Positions 27,434-38,088 of a stretch of 64,000 nucleotides of DNA are shown here, piece by piece. This DNA comes from Arabidopsis thaliana (Eukaryota; Streptophyta; Magnoliopsida; Brassicales; Brassicaceae). The stretch spans positions 2,852,101 to 2,916,100 of the forward strand of contig NC_003074.8 of the NCBI RefSeq assembly GCF_000001735.4, written 5' to 3'. Within the stretch, counting starts at the first letter, position 1. Each line of letters starts with the position of its first letter. The position numbers and the translations under genes are program-made. The notes below the pieces were generated by a model, which saw only the letters and a program-made list of their open reading frames with translations, made no database searches and had not been told where the DNA came from.

Positions 27434-30028
27434 ATGAGCTCCACTTTTAATCCAGCCGCTTCTTCTCCAGATGAGGTTAGTTTTTGTGTATCGAATCTGA
27501 ATTTTTAAGGGTTTTGTTCTTGTGATCAGATTCTAGTGAAATTGAGTTCTTTGTTGTTTGGCTCTGATTCGAAACGAATTTAACTTTATTGAAACTATAA
27601 ATTTTTGTGATTACAATTGTTATAAACCCTAATTTTGCTGTGGTTGGTGTTAATGTTGAGCTGTTTACTGAATTCGTGATTTGTGAGATCTGGGTTCTGT
27701 CTGCTTTGTGTTTTACGATGATTGCTTTTTTAGGGTTTCTCTGTTTCTTATCAAAGTCTGGATCTTTTTTTTCTTTCATTGAGATGATGGATCTTCAGGA
27801 AGAAACAGGTGAAGTGAAAATTGAGGATCAGTGTGTAGAAAATAAGCAATCAACACCTGCTTCGTGCTCTTCTGTATCTGAAGGCAGTGCTGGTAGTTCC
27901 CACAAGTCACCTACAATTGCAAGTCCTGCCACAGTATCACCTACTCATAGGTACCTCGGGTTAGTTCGTCTCCTTCTTCTTCTTCCTTGTTTTGTATCTC
28001 CTCCGCAGCACTCGTTTGCGAATTTGCATCTTTTCTACAAGAGATTGATGTTGATAGTGTTTGGTATGCAGGAGGACGAGTGGCCCTATAAGGCGAGCCA
28101 AAGGTGGGTGGACTCCGGAAGAGGTTAGTATTGAGTATTGACTAGTGATTGCTTTTGACCAATATCAATTTTGGATCAGTAGTTCGAAATTCAAGATGTG
28201 AGTTGTTTTACTTAATGCAGGATGAGACATTGAGACAAGCAGTTGACACGTTTAAAGGCAAGAGCTGGAAGAACATAGGTAAGTCTCTTCTTCTTTTTAG
28301 ATTCTAGTTCTCATATTAACAAGAGTAATGTCAGTGCTACAACATACTCCATAGATTTGTGGTTCGAATATTAAAGTTGGAGCCTACTTGCTTACAGTAA
28401 CTATTAGTTCCATACTCTTGTCTCTGTAGTTTTATGAGTTACTCTTGTATGTTAACTTGATCATCTGAGGCTGAGCATCTAGTAGAAAGACTTTCTTTTA
28501 CGTTTGTTTCCGTTTTGTTCCGTGAAGCATTTAGTATTGTTTGAATTGGTGTATTCATTTTTGCAGCGAAATCTTTCCCTGATAGAACTGAAGTTCAATG
28601 CCTGCATCGGTGGCAGAAAGTTCTAAATCCAGACCTTATTAAGGGACCTTGGACACATGAGGTTGATTCTGTTTCTGATTTTATTTATTATTTGGCTTCA
28701 TTTTTTATGTGAAATACGAAGGCTTAAAGTTTGTTGTTTTGCAGGAGGATGAGAAAATCGTTGAACTGGTTGAAAAATACGGGCCTGCGAAATGGTCTAT
28801 TATCGCACAGTCTTTACCAGGTCGAATTGGGAAGCAATGCCGAGAGAGGTAGTTAATTCATATGAGCCAAGCATTTTTCTTATAGTTATATTGGAAGCTT
28901 TAATGTGTTTTGATATGTATGCAGGTGGCATAACCATTTGAATCCTGATATTAACAAGGATGCTTGGACCACAGAGGAAGAAGTAGCTCTCATGAATGCT
29001 CATCGAAGCCACGGAAACAAATGGGCTGAAATTGCTAAGGTCTTACCCGGCAGGTATTTTTACTTTTCTTGGCATGCGTCATTGGAGTTGAGACTTTAGA
29101 GAAGGGTTAGCTTCTGGGTTTAATGAAGGTTTTACTTAAAACTTGCTGCAGGACTGATAATGCAATAAAGAACCATTGGAATAGTTCATTGAAAAAGAAG
29201 TCAGAATTCTACTTATTGACTGGTAGGTTACCACCACCAACAACAACAAGGAATGGTGTTCCTGATAGTGTAACCAAACGTTCATCGTCTGCTCAGAAAA
29301 GGGTTTTTGGTTCAGTTGCTCAAACCTCATCAGTAACTACAGATGTAAACAATCTCGCTGAAGACGGAAATGGCCAAATAAACTCATCTGTTCCTGTCGA
29401 AGAAGTAGTAGCTGCTTCACGAATGACTAGTCTTAATGAGTATGCTCGTTCTCCTCAGTTGCCTAACCCAGAGCCATTGCCAGAGAATGGTGGAGCTGCA
29501 AATAATGGTTATCATCTGTACTACACGCCTCAAATAGACTATTACAGGGCGTCAGAAGTGGATACGCAGCGTATGTATGGGAATGAATGTGGTTGCAGTC
29601 CAAGCGCATCACCAGTTAGCTTCTTCACTCCACCGCCGTGTAGGAATGTGCACAGTAACGGTTCGACTCCAAGAAGTCCTGAATCTTACCTGAGAGAAGC
29701 TGGTAGAACTTACCCAAACACACCATCCATATTCAGGAAAAGACGACCCAGGGTTGTTGTTCAGGATAACAACAACGCCAAGAAAACAGATGAAGCTAAA
29801 GAGGTTGATCAAAAGGTGAATGATGGTAAGGATAGTTCAGAGATTCAAAATAATGGATCAAATGCTTACAATCTATCTCCTCCATATCGGATAAGATCGA
29901 AAAGGACAGCAGTTTTCAAATCAAGACAGCTTGAGTTTATATCTAGAGAGGAAGAGAAAGCTGATGATGAAACCAAATCATCTGAGAAAGATATGTTGAT
30001 TGATGGAGATTCTCAACTCCTAGGCTAA
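27434..30028 (+). CDS. MYB3R3: MYB3R3, three-repeat (R1R2R3) MYB cell-cycle regulator
   Basis: Eight exons: 27434-27475, 27784-27959, 28072-28123, 28221-28278, 28567-28661, 28745-28848, 28925-29053 and 29152-30028; about 505 residues. Three MYB repeats at about 75-230 carry the regularly spaced Trp residues (GGWTPEEDETLRQAV; KGPWTHEEDEKIVEL; KDAWTTEEEVALMNA) with R3 ending in NAIKNHWNSSLKKK. The C-terminal region is long and Ser/Pro-rich, with SPVSFFTPPP and several S/T-P sites suited to CDK phosphorylation. MYB3R proteins bind MSA elements of G2/M genes; MYB3R3 is classed with the repressor members that act outside G2/M with DREAM-type complexes. Exon 2 has a second usable donor at 27951. 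By memory At3g09370. Confidence 0.95.
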
Positions 30029-30391
30029 ACAGTGACTAGATGATTACACGCTGAATGTTGTTTCATTGGTTATATTTTTATTTTTGGGTTAATGTTAGAG
30101 ATGTTAGATGTATTTAGTCCAAAGAATAATTTACACCTCATAGTTGAGCTAGGTTTTTTTTTTCCATAACAAAAAAAAGATCTTCAGTAGTGGGCCATAG
30201 AAATTGGTGCATGTTCTTGATTATTTGATTGATATGCGTCTTTGATTATTTGAACATTGAATCATTCGTTCACCGATGTGAACAATATCACTCTGCTTTG
30301 AATTTTTTTCTAAATAGACTTTATGATGTCATTATTCAAACGGGTAGGTAATTTACAAATCATAAGATAGTTTCACATTGACAAAAGTGTT
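30029..30391. other. Convergent 3' spacer
   Basis: Tail-to-tail gap between MYB3R3 and the eIF4A-III-like copy. It holds AATAAT/poly-A words suitable for polyadenylation and nothing else seen. Confidence 0.5.
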
Positions 30392-31670
30392 TTAGATCAA
30401 ATCAGCTATATTCTTTGGCAACTCGTCAATCTGAGTACTGTAGTACTGCTCAATGTCCCGGAGAATCTTGATCTCGTCGATTTTAACAAAGTTGATTGCA
30501 ACACCCTTACGTCCGAAACGACCAGACCGTCCAATACGATGAATGTAGAGCTCACGGTTGTTAGGGAGATCATAATTGATGACAAGAGAAACTTGATCCA
30601 CATCAATCCCACGTGCAAACATATCTGTTGTGATCAAAACGCGACTTTCACCTGTCCGAAACTGATTCATGATCTCGTCTCTCTCCTTCTGAGGCATGTC
30701 CCCATGCATTGATGAGACAGTGAAGTTGCTGCTCCTCATTTTCTCACTAATATAGTCCACTTTTCGTTTTGTGTTGCAGAAGATAACAGCTTTAGTGATG
30801 ATAAGTGTGTCGTAAAGATCACATATTGTCTCAAATTTCCACTCCTCTTTCTCTACAGAAATAAAAAAGTTTTTAATTCCCTCAAGAGTCAACTCATCAC
30901 GCTTCACAAGTATCTTCACCGGATCCGTCATAAACTTGCTTGTCATCTCCAAAATCTCGTGAGGTAGAGTTGCAGAAACCAAGCAAACCTGAATATCAGG
31001 TGGAAGATATCTGTAAACATCATAGATTTGTTCCTTGAATCCTCTGCTCAGCATTTCATCTGATTCATCAAGAATCAAAAGGTTAATAGCTCTGGTGCCT
31101 AGACTTCTCCTCTTTATCATGTCATAGACACGACCAGGTGTTCCGGACACAACATGGACACCATGCTCCAGCTTCCTTATGTCTTCTCCGAGGCTCTTCC
31201 CACCAATGCATGCATGCGTCTTATCTGTTTGTGAAAGCCAGCTCTCTTGTTGGGGATAATATCAAGGCCTGAACCCTGCAATCAGAAATACCAACAAATA
31301 AGATGAGAATAAATTTGGAGATAACTTGGCAGAAAAGTTAAAATTGGAATTAGGGTATGAGGAAGAGAAAACGTACTCTCTAGACGAAAGTGTCAACGAC
31401 TTGGCAGACGGAGAGAGCAATCATAGAGGTCTTTCCCGTACCGGACTGAGCTTGAGCAATAACATCTCGCCCTTGGAGAATTGGCATGATCGCCCTCTGC
31501 TGAATGGCCGAGGGCTTCTCGTAACCGTACTCGTATAAACCACGAAGAACATCCTCTTTAAGGCCCATATCTTCGAAACTCTCGATGGGATCGACCCCTT
31601 TGGTCGTCTCGAAGTCATCCATTGTTCCAACGCCTCTCCTACGGTCTCCACGGCCAGGATTCGCCACCAT
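30392..31670 (-). pseudogene. eIF4A-III-like DEAD-box RNA helicase copy, damaged in the middle
   Basis: Exon 1 (about 31377-31670) encodes the N-terminus with the Q motif and motif I (AQSGTGKT). A spliceable intron (31276-31376) follows, then about 880 bases with no further intron, carrying DESD, SAT, the ARGID motif and [13 protein letters not shown], ending in ADLI as in eIF4A-III. Between the halves the reading frame is broken. One extra T lies near 31386, just before the intron, and creates a stop; a second extra T follows the motif Ia part (SPTRELA); then about 12 codons expected by homology before ACIGG are missing. The last 250 codons are uninterrupted and well conserved. eIF4A-III is the exon-junction-complex helicase. 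This looks like a partly processed duplicate of a host gene that has lost function recently; a truncated product cannot be excluded. Confidence 0.8.
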
Positions 31671-33164
31671 AATAATCTATACCCTAATCGATCTCTGTTT
31701 AAAAGTTGAAAAGCTTTTTGATTTTTTGTATTCAATAGAAGAATGTTGTGAGCTCTAAACAACACCAAAGGTCACGTTTATATAGCAAAAATCCAACACC
31801 CTTTTCCTATCAAGAATATGTTTCTAATAAGGAATACCCCGATCCGAAACCGACTTTAGCCATATTATAAAGAAAAATAAAAAAAAAGAACGAATTACAT
31901 ACGTGTTATTGGTTACCGATTTAAATAGAGTTTTAGTAATTTAAAATATTGTGGAGAATCTGTTGTTATTTAATCAAGACTTTTAAAAAGTTTGTTAAAG
32001 TTAGGTGTTAATAGTTTAATATTTGTAAAAAGTAATCTAAAATCTTCATAAATTTAGAGTTATTGGATTCATACTTTTATAAAAATTCATTAAAAGTTTG
32101 TTTCAAATAAAATAAAAGAATTTATGATTGTTAATGAATTAAATTATTGTGTTATTGGTTTATGACTTTCTACGCTTTTCGTTAAAAAAAATAAAGTCAT
32201 GAAAAATATCATCAAAATAGAGAGATTGTTTGAAAAGCTAATCAACAACATTATAGAAAATTCTCAAACAATAGTTTAGAATTTTTGATACTGACACCCA
32301 ACTTCAACAAACTTTTTAAAGCCTTCAAAATTCTTGGTAATTTAAGAATCAATAACACACCAAAAAGAAAAGAAAAGACCAAAACAATAACACTGACTTT
32401 AGCAATAAATTAAGTGTAATGGGCCCATATCAAGATGAACAATGATGCTTCCACATGACCAGGGTTACTAACATCCAGTTTATAATACATTGTTTTGTAC
32501 TAACTAAAGAGTTTGCAAACCCTTTAACCCTTCTATGACCAGCGTTAATAACATCCAGTTAAGCGTTAATAATGAAGCTAAGGAAGGCTACTGTACAAGT
32601 TTCAAGGAGAGAAGGATTGCTTGAAATTCATGACCAATAACGAATACATGATATGTTACCAGTTACCACCATTATGTGAAAATGTTACGTTAAGAACAAA
32701 TATTTGGATTGTTAATTTATTAAAAATGATGTTAAAGAAACATTAGACTAACATAGCTTATTACTGATTCATGTCAACACCACAAACTCTCACAACTTGT
32801 CTTATACTCTTATTAGTAAAACCATCAATTCCATTCCATCTTTCTCTGTTTCGATTCCCATCCGTAACGTTTTCATTTGGTCAGGCGAAATTATGTCATG
32901 ATTTTGACTCATTAGAGAATTACCAAGTTCCTGATTTTGGTAAGAATATATATATATAGAGACAACACCAACGACTTTTCATACCATATTTTAATCATTT
33001 AGCAATGACAAGTTGTGACTAGATATTTGAGAATAAAGTGAAAAACAGAGTAAATGTTACGAGGCTCTTGTTTTGAGTTAATGTCATAGAAGAGATTGAA
33101 ACAAGAAACTGAAGACAGAGGTAAATCATATATAGACGATGTGCCGAAACTTAGATGAATCAAA
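31671..33164. other. Gene-free spacer with an inverted-repeat element
   Basis: AT-rich. It holds a palindromic MITE-like unit (31903-32358) and a pair of about 25-bp direct repeats (32456-32480, 32536-32560). A 62-codon frame at 32771 has no family feature. Confidence 0.6.
31903..32358. repeat. Foldback/MITE-like inverted-repeat element
   Basis: The left end GTGTTATTGGTT (31903-31914) is mirrored at the right end as AATCAATAACAC (32347-32358). Deeper in, TTTAAAAAGTTTGTT near 31983 is mirrored near 32306-32320, so the arms extend to roughly 70-110 bp with indels. A third copy of the terminal word in direct orientation sits at 32149-32160, suggesting a nested or rearranged element. No protein frame is present. 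The superfamily is not certain. Confidence 0.5.
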
Positions 33165-33995
33165 CTAACACACTTGCATCATTTTATTAAGCAGAGCCAC
33201 CAACTCGGGATTCTCTAATGCTGCAGTCACACGTTCTTTATCCCCAAGTTGTTTATTGACTGCATTATAACATCAATTTGAGGATCAAATTCAAAACATT
33301 TACTTCCACTGCAACCAAAAAATAAAAATGAAAGTTTATACCTGTCGTCTCTTTATCATGACTCCCTGGTGCTACTCTCACATCAACCTGAGATTTCATT
33401 ACAACAAAATTAGCTTTAAGATTACAAAGAATATTCTTAATAAACAAAAATTGAACACAACACAACAACAATACCTTGAATCTAGCAGGTAAGCTTTGCA
33501 CAAGTTTGACTAAGATGCAAAGACCAATATGGGTTGGCAAGTGACAATGAGGAAGAGTTGGAGTGAATGTAATTCTGTAAAAAGATAGCACAACTTAATA
33601 GATTGGAGTAAAGAGAAAAAGCTATTAATCACAACATTTGTTTTTTCTTTTTACCTAACGTAACTCTTGTGATCATCAACTTCAACTGATTCTTCAGTAA
33701 GAACATTGAGATCTTCCAAAGAAAGTTCAGGATGCTCTGGATCTTTGATATCTCTTATACGATTTGTAGACTGTTAAGGGAAACAAAAAAAAGAAGATGA
33801 TCCAATAACAATATAAACATAACTACGAGAAAGTCATTGTCTTAGTAATGAATAACAAAAATTAAGGATATCAAAAATCTCGAGCTGATCAATTGGTTCT
33901 ACTGAAAACTCATCGGTACTGCTCTGATCAGTACGATAACGCCGTGTTCTCTTCGGATAAATAATTGGGTTCTTATTGGTTAATACAGAATCCAT
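33165..33995 (-). CDS. AEL2: AE7-like MIP18-family protein (cytosolic Fe-S targeting)
   Basis: Five exons on the minus strand: 33872-33995, 33655-33763, 33475-33574, 33342-33387 and 33165-33259; 157 residues, the same length as AE7 by memory. The N-terminus reads NKNPIIYPKRTRR, then DRIRDIKDPEHPELSLEDL, the DUF59 core with FTPTLPHCHL and VRVAPGSH, and the C-terminus NKQLGDKERVTAALENPEL. MIP18/CIA2B proteins join CIA1 and MET18 in the CIA targeting complex that hands Fe-S clusters to cytosolic and nuclear enzymes. The usual Cys of TPTVPHCS-type motifs is kept (PHCH). Intron 1 (33764-33871) is not GT-AG; it starts ATATCCTT and must end in AA to keep frame (see findings). The ATG at 33995 is chosen over an upstream in-frame one at 34016 because AE7 proteins start there. 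By memory At3g09380. Confidence 0.88.
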
Positions 33996-34484
33996 GTTTT
34001 TCTCTCCTGAACGCATAAACCCTAACGATCAATTAGTAGAAAACCGAAGAAGCTTATCGAATGAGACGTGGGAGACCTCAATAAACCTAAACCTAAATAT
34101 AATCTGAGTCATGAAGTTAATTATACAAATCATATAAAGGAAATATCGGGAAATACTTAAACGGCGCCGTACTCTCGGTAATGTAATTCTCGTATCCAAT
34201 TTTCGTTTTAATTGTTTCCTTTTTTAAAAAGGAATATTTTCTTTTACATATACACTATGGTTTTCCTATTCGAAAAGTGAACTAATATGGTTAATAATAA
34301 TACATGGTGGATTAGGAATGATAATTCCCTATATAAACACTTTAGGTGGTATTGGCAAAAAAAAAAGAAGAAAACTTGAGGTGAGATTGGTCGAGATTTC
34401 TGGATACATAAAGAAGTTAACAGAAGGAACAAGCGCAAGAAAAGGCCATCCATACAACTATCGCAAGTGTGCACTTCCATAGCC
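33996..34484. other. Divergent spacer, AE7-like / F-box
   Basis: Bidirectional promoter zone of 490 bases. It includes AAACCCTAA-type (telo-box) words near 34018 on the AE7-like side. No coding signal. Confidence 0.45.
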
Positions 34485-35576
34485 ATGAATGGAGAAGAGA
34501 CGACACCTTTTAAAAGAAGACAGATGACAATTCTGATGCTTCCTAATGATTTGCTATTCAACTGCTTAGCCCGCATCTCAAGATTGTATTATCCAACTCT
34601 CTCGTTAGTCTCCACGAGATTCCGCTCTCTCCTTGCTTCAACGGAACTTTATCAAACCCGAACCCACCTGGGCCGCACCGAGAGATGTCTTTATGTGTGT
34701 TTCCGACTATTTACCGAATCTGACCAACTACGTTGGTTCACGCTCTGTCAGGGACCATTTAACTCCAAAAAAATTTTGGTTCCGATTTCATCTCCTAATT
34801 TTCCATCTGCATCCTGGTCGGATGCTGCAATAGTCGGTCCTAACATCTATGCTATTGGAGGGTTAGTAAATAAGAATTATTCGTCTAGCGTCATGGTCAT
34901 GGATTGTTATTCTCACACATGGCGTGAGGCACCAAGTATGCATGTGGCCCGTTTGTCCCACTCTGTTTGTGTCCATGATGGGAAAATATATGTAACAGGA
35001 GGTTGCAAAAATCTTGATTCAACGAATTGGATGGAGGTTTTTGATACGCAGACCCAAACTTGGGAGTTTTTGCAGATCCCTAGCGAGGAGATATTTGGAG
35101 GCTCAAAGTACAGAAGCGTAGAGTATGAAGGAACTGTCTATGTAAAGTCTGAGGCAAAGGATGTGACTTACAAGCTGCATAAAGGTAGATGGCGAACAGC
35201 AGACATAGCGATAAATAAAGGGTGGTGATGTCCTTCATTATCCCATTATTGTGTGATAGAGAACGTGTTCTACCGTTATACTGATAGAAGAATCGAATGG
35301 TATGACTCCGAAAAAAGATTATGGACAACTTTGAAAGGTGTGGAAAAATTGCGTAGTTTTTCTCGTGTAAACTTGGTGAATTATGGTGGGAAAATGGCAG
35401 TTGTGTCGGTAGAGTATGTGTTCGGTAAGAAGGAGGCAAAAATTTGGTGGGCGGAAATTGCGATTGAAAAACGTCAAACGGGAGAGATTTGGGGAATGCT
35501 AGAGTGGCTTGACATTGTGTTTAGAACCAATGACAAGTCATATAGTTTAGAGCGTGCTCTTGCTACTACCATTTGA
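34485..35576 (+). pseudogene. F-box/kelch-repeat protein gene with an in-frame premature stop
   Basis: Intronless reading frame of about 363 codons. An N-terminal F-box ([32 protein letters not shown]-type, about residues 12-50) precedes kelch repeats ([22 protein letters not shown]-like [18 protein letters not shown]) and a C-terminal region ENVFYRYTDRRIEWYDSEK. A TGA at 35226-35228 interrupts the frame after NKGW, where relatives have Gly (GGA would be one base away); the frame then stays open to 35574-35576. Plant F-box/kelch proteins are SCF ubiquitin-ligase substrate receptors. The product as written is about 247 residues with F-box and two or three kelch units, so it may be a recent pseudogene or encode a shortened receptor. 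A related fragment lies 1.3 kb downstream. Confidence 0.8.
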
Positions 35577-36861
35577 TGGCTATGAATCATGACTCATAAT
35601 TGTGTAAACATAATGAATCATTCACCAACATATATGAACCAAAGGACAAGTCAAATTGTGTGTATAAGATTATGTGCATATCGTAGAGATTTATGAAGCA
35701 ATTTAATAGTAATATGACTAGATTACACAAAAATAAAGTAATTGACTTTGTTTGCCTTTGCTAATCTTTTGTTTTTCTCTTTGAAATTATCAGCATTTCA
35801 CAAGTTTTCTGATTTCAACAAATCTAACTATCATAGAAGGTTTCTGGTTATGAAATGAATTATTAATTTAGGAATCGAATCCTTATGATGTTTCTCTTTA
35901 TCTCGAGACTTTTAAGTTGAGAACATATTGTGTAATGAATAGTGAGTCTACTCTTTAACACAAAAGCATGAGCTTTTAAATTATTTGGTTATTGGATGTC
36001 TCTAGATGCTGATACAAACGAACGAACTGTATTCAAATACATTAAAATTAGTGTTGCTTTTATGTGCAATAAAAGAATTAACTATTATTTGGAAAAGAAA
36101 AAAAAATACATTAACACTACATGTATGTGTAGGTAAACCGTATCCCTACAGCTGAGAGTCTCCGACCGCTGTAGCGTAGGGGAGTCATCTGCTAAAGTCG
36201 TTAAGTGAGCATGTGTGAACCTACGAAAAAACCACTAGTACATGGAGAAAATCAAGAGCGTTGACTCTCGCATAGTCAATGTCCTGTAAAATATTATGAA
36301 TCATGGATCTCCAACTCTGATACACTAAAATGAATTGTGTCTTCGCGGCACCGTGCTTAGCGTTTATAGATCCGTAAGCTAAAGAAAAAATATAATTTAT
36401 GGTAATGAAATAAATTTTCAATAATAACTTATAGTTATAATATAAAAATGTAGTTTAATATTTGATAATGTATTACAAAAAGTTATGCAAAATAATTTAT
36501 AAAATAGTTAGTCACAAAAATTGTACAAAACTAAAAAAGTCTTATGTGATTAACTATGATATGCCTAATGATTTGTGCTAGTGCCATTGTCGCATGTCGT
36601 AATTTTGTAATCGGGTCTTTTGTCACCTCTCATTTTTAAACCGGTATAATGCATGCATGTTATTGAAGAAAAAAAAGTTGTAATATACAAAATTTGTTAT
36701 TTAATATTAAATTTGTAATACACATTTCAAAAGCCGGCTAAAACCGGCGAACCATCAAAACCCCGGTTCTTCAAGTTTTTAGTCTTTCACCATTGCTTTT
36801 TTGTGTTTTTTTACAGTAAAATTAGTTTTCTATCATTTGCATTGATTTATTTGATCTAAAT
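35577..36861. other. Spacer between F-box gene and its fragment
   Basis: AT-rich; no exons seen. A small GC-richer island at 36120-36230 contains a CTACAGC...GCTGTAG inverted repeat. Confidence 0.5.
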
Positions 36862-37180
36862 ATTGTGTGATAGAGAATGTGTTCTAGATTGTAATTGTAC
36901 AATGATCCAATGGTATGACTCCGAAAAGAGTTTATGGACAACTTTGAAAAGTTTGGAAAAATGGCCTAGTTTTTTTTTATGTAAACTTGGTGAATTATGG
37001 TGGGAAAATGACAGTTGTATTGGTGGAGCATATGTTCGGTAAGAAGGTCACAAAAGTACAGTGTGCGAAAATTGCGATTGAAAAACGCCAAAAGAGAGAG
37101 ATTTGGGGAATGGTAGAGTGGTTTGACATTTGTGTTTACAACCAATGGAGTCGTGCATGCTCTTGCTACTACCATTTGAA
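36862..37180 (+). pseudogene. Fragment of F-box/kelch gene (C-terminal part only)
   Basis: The sequence from TTGTGTGATAGAGAA onward aligns with 35258-35576 of the neighbouring gene: EWYDSEK, VNYGGKM, FGKK, AKIAIEKRQ and EIWGMVEW are all recognisable, but the frame is broken by small indels, and no F-box or earlier kelch repeats precede it. It is a truncated tandem duplicate, already decayed. Confidence 0.8.
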
Positions 37181-37636
37181 GGATTCATTCACCAACGTAA
37201 GGAATAAATCACTTTGTTTTTACTTTTTTTTAAAAAAAATTATTCATTAATTTTTGTCATATTTGAAATTCTAGAATTAATCCATAAAATTTTCGAACTC
37301 ATTAACCAAGCCAAATAAATCCATAAAAAATTAATTCTTCAAAATTTAGAAACAATGGAGGACCAATGAAGAAAACCCAACGAACAAAGAGATTTAAAAC
37401 TATAATATTATTATCATTCCACTGGAAGTACAAACTCATCACATGGCAGAGTTGCTAGACATCTAAAAGATATGATCAAAACAAACACAAAAGACAATGA
37501 TCGGCTAAAAGATAAGCTGAAGCCATTATTACACATAAACCAAACCTAAAAACACCATCCTATATATGGTTTACTTATTGAATAACTTAATTAATTAAAG
37601 AGACTCGATTATCTCTGCTTATTTAAAAAGGCTTCT
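37181..37636. other. Spacer and MT2A 3' region
   Basis: AT-rich; the right half is the probable 3' untranslated region of MT2A. Confidence 0.5.
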
Positions 37637-38088
37637 TCACTTGCAGGTGCAAGGATCACACTTGCAGTCAGATCCACACTTGCAAGCATCGTTCTCAGCG
37701 TTGTTACTCTCCCCTGAAGCCTCGTACTGATTCTTCATCGCCGGTGCAACGCCCAAGACAAAAGTCTCAGTTGTGGTTGTCTCGCCGGAGAATCCCAAGT
37801 CAGGGTACATTTTGCAACTGCAACAATCGAAAGAAAAAACCCATCAGTATCCTATGAAAACAGAGATCGTGTAAATTCAAAAGAGTTGTATCTTTTTACA
37901 AGAAAAATCTCCAAGAAACCATTCATCAAAACAAGATATCATCATCGATTCACAGTTGTTGCATACTTGCATGCAACGATTTCACCGGAAAATATAAATA
38001 CAAACGAGACGTTGGAGACTTACCCTCCACAACCGTTGCCGCACTTGCAGCCAGATCCACATCCGCAGTTTCCTCCACAGCAAGACAT
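37637..38088 (-). CDS. MT2A: Metallothionein MT2A
   Basis: Two exons on the minus strand (38024-38088 and 37637-37817), 81 residues. The N-terminal Cys domain MSCCGGNCGCGSGCKCGNG and the C-terminal CKCGSDCKCDPCTCK flank a Cys-free spacer of about 40 residues, which is the type 2 plant metallothionein layout. The intron splits the N-terminal Cys domain at GG. It binds Cu and Zn in the cytosol and contributes to metal tolerance and redistribution; expression is usually high in phloem and trichomes and copper-inducible. By memory At3g09390. Confidence 0.97.

Noticed and set aside
33996-34016. Upstream in-frame ATG of the AE7-like gene (seven extra residues)
   Set aside because: Family members begin at the next Met; length then equals the AE7 length.
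36120-36230. GC-richer island with CTACAGC/GCTGTAG inverted repeat
   Set aside because: Considered as tRNA or microRNA; no cloverleaf and the stem is only 7 bp.
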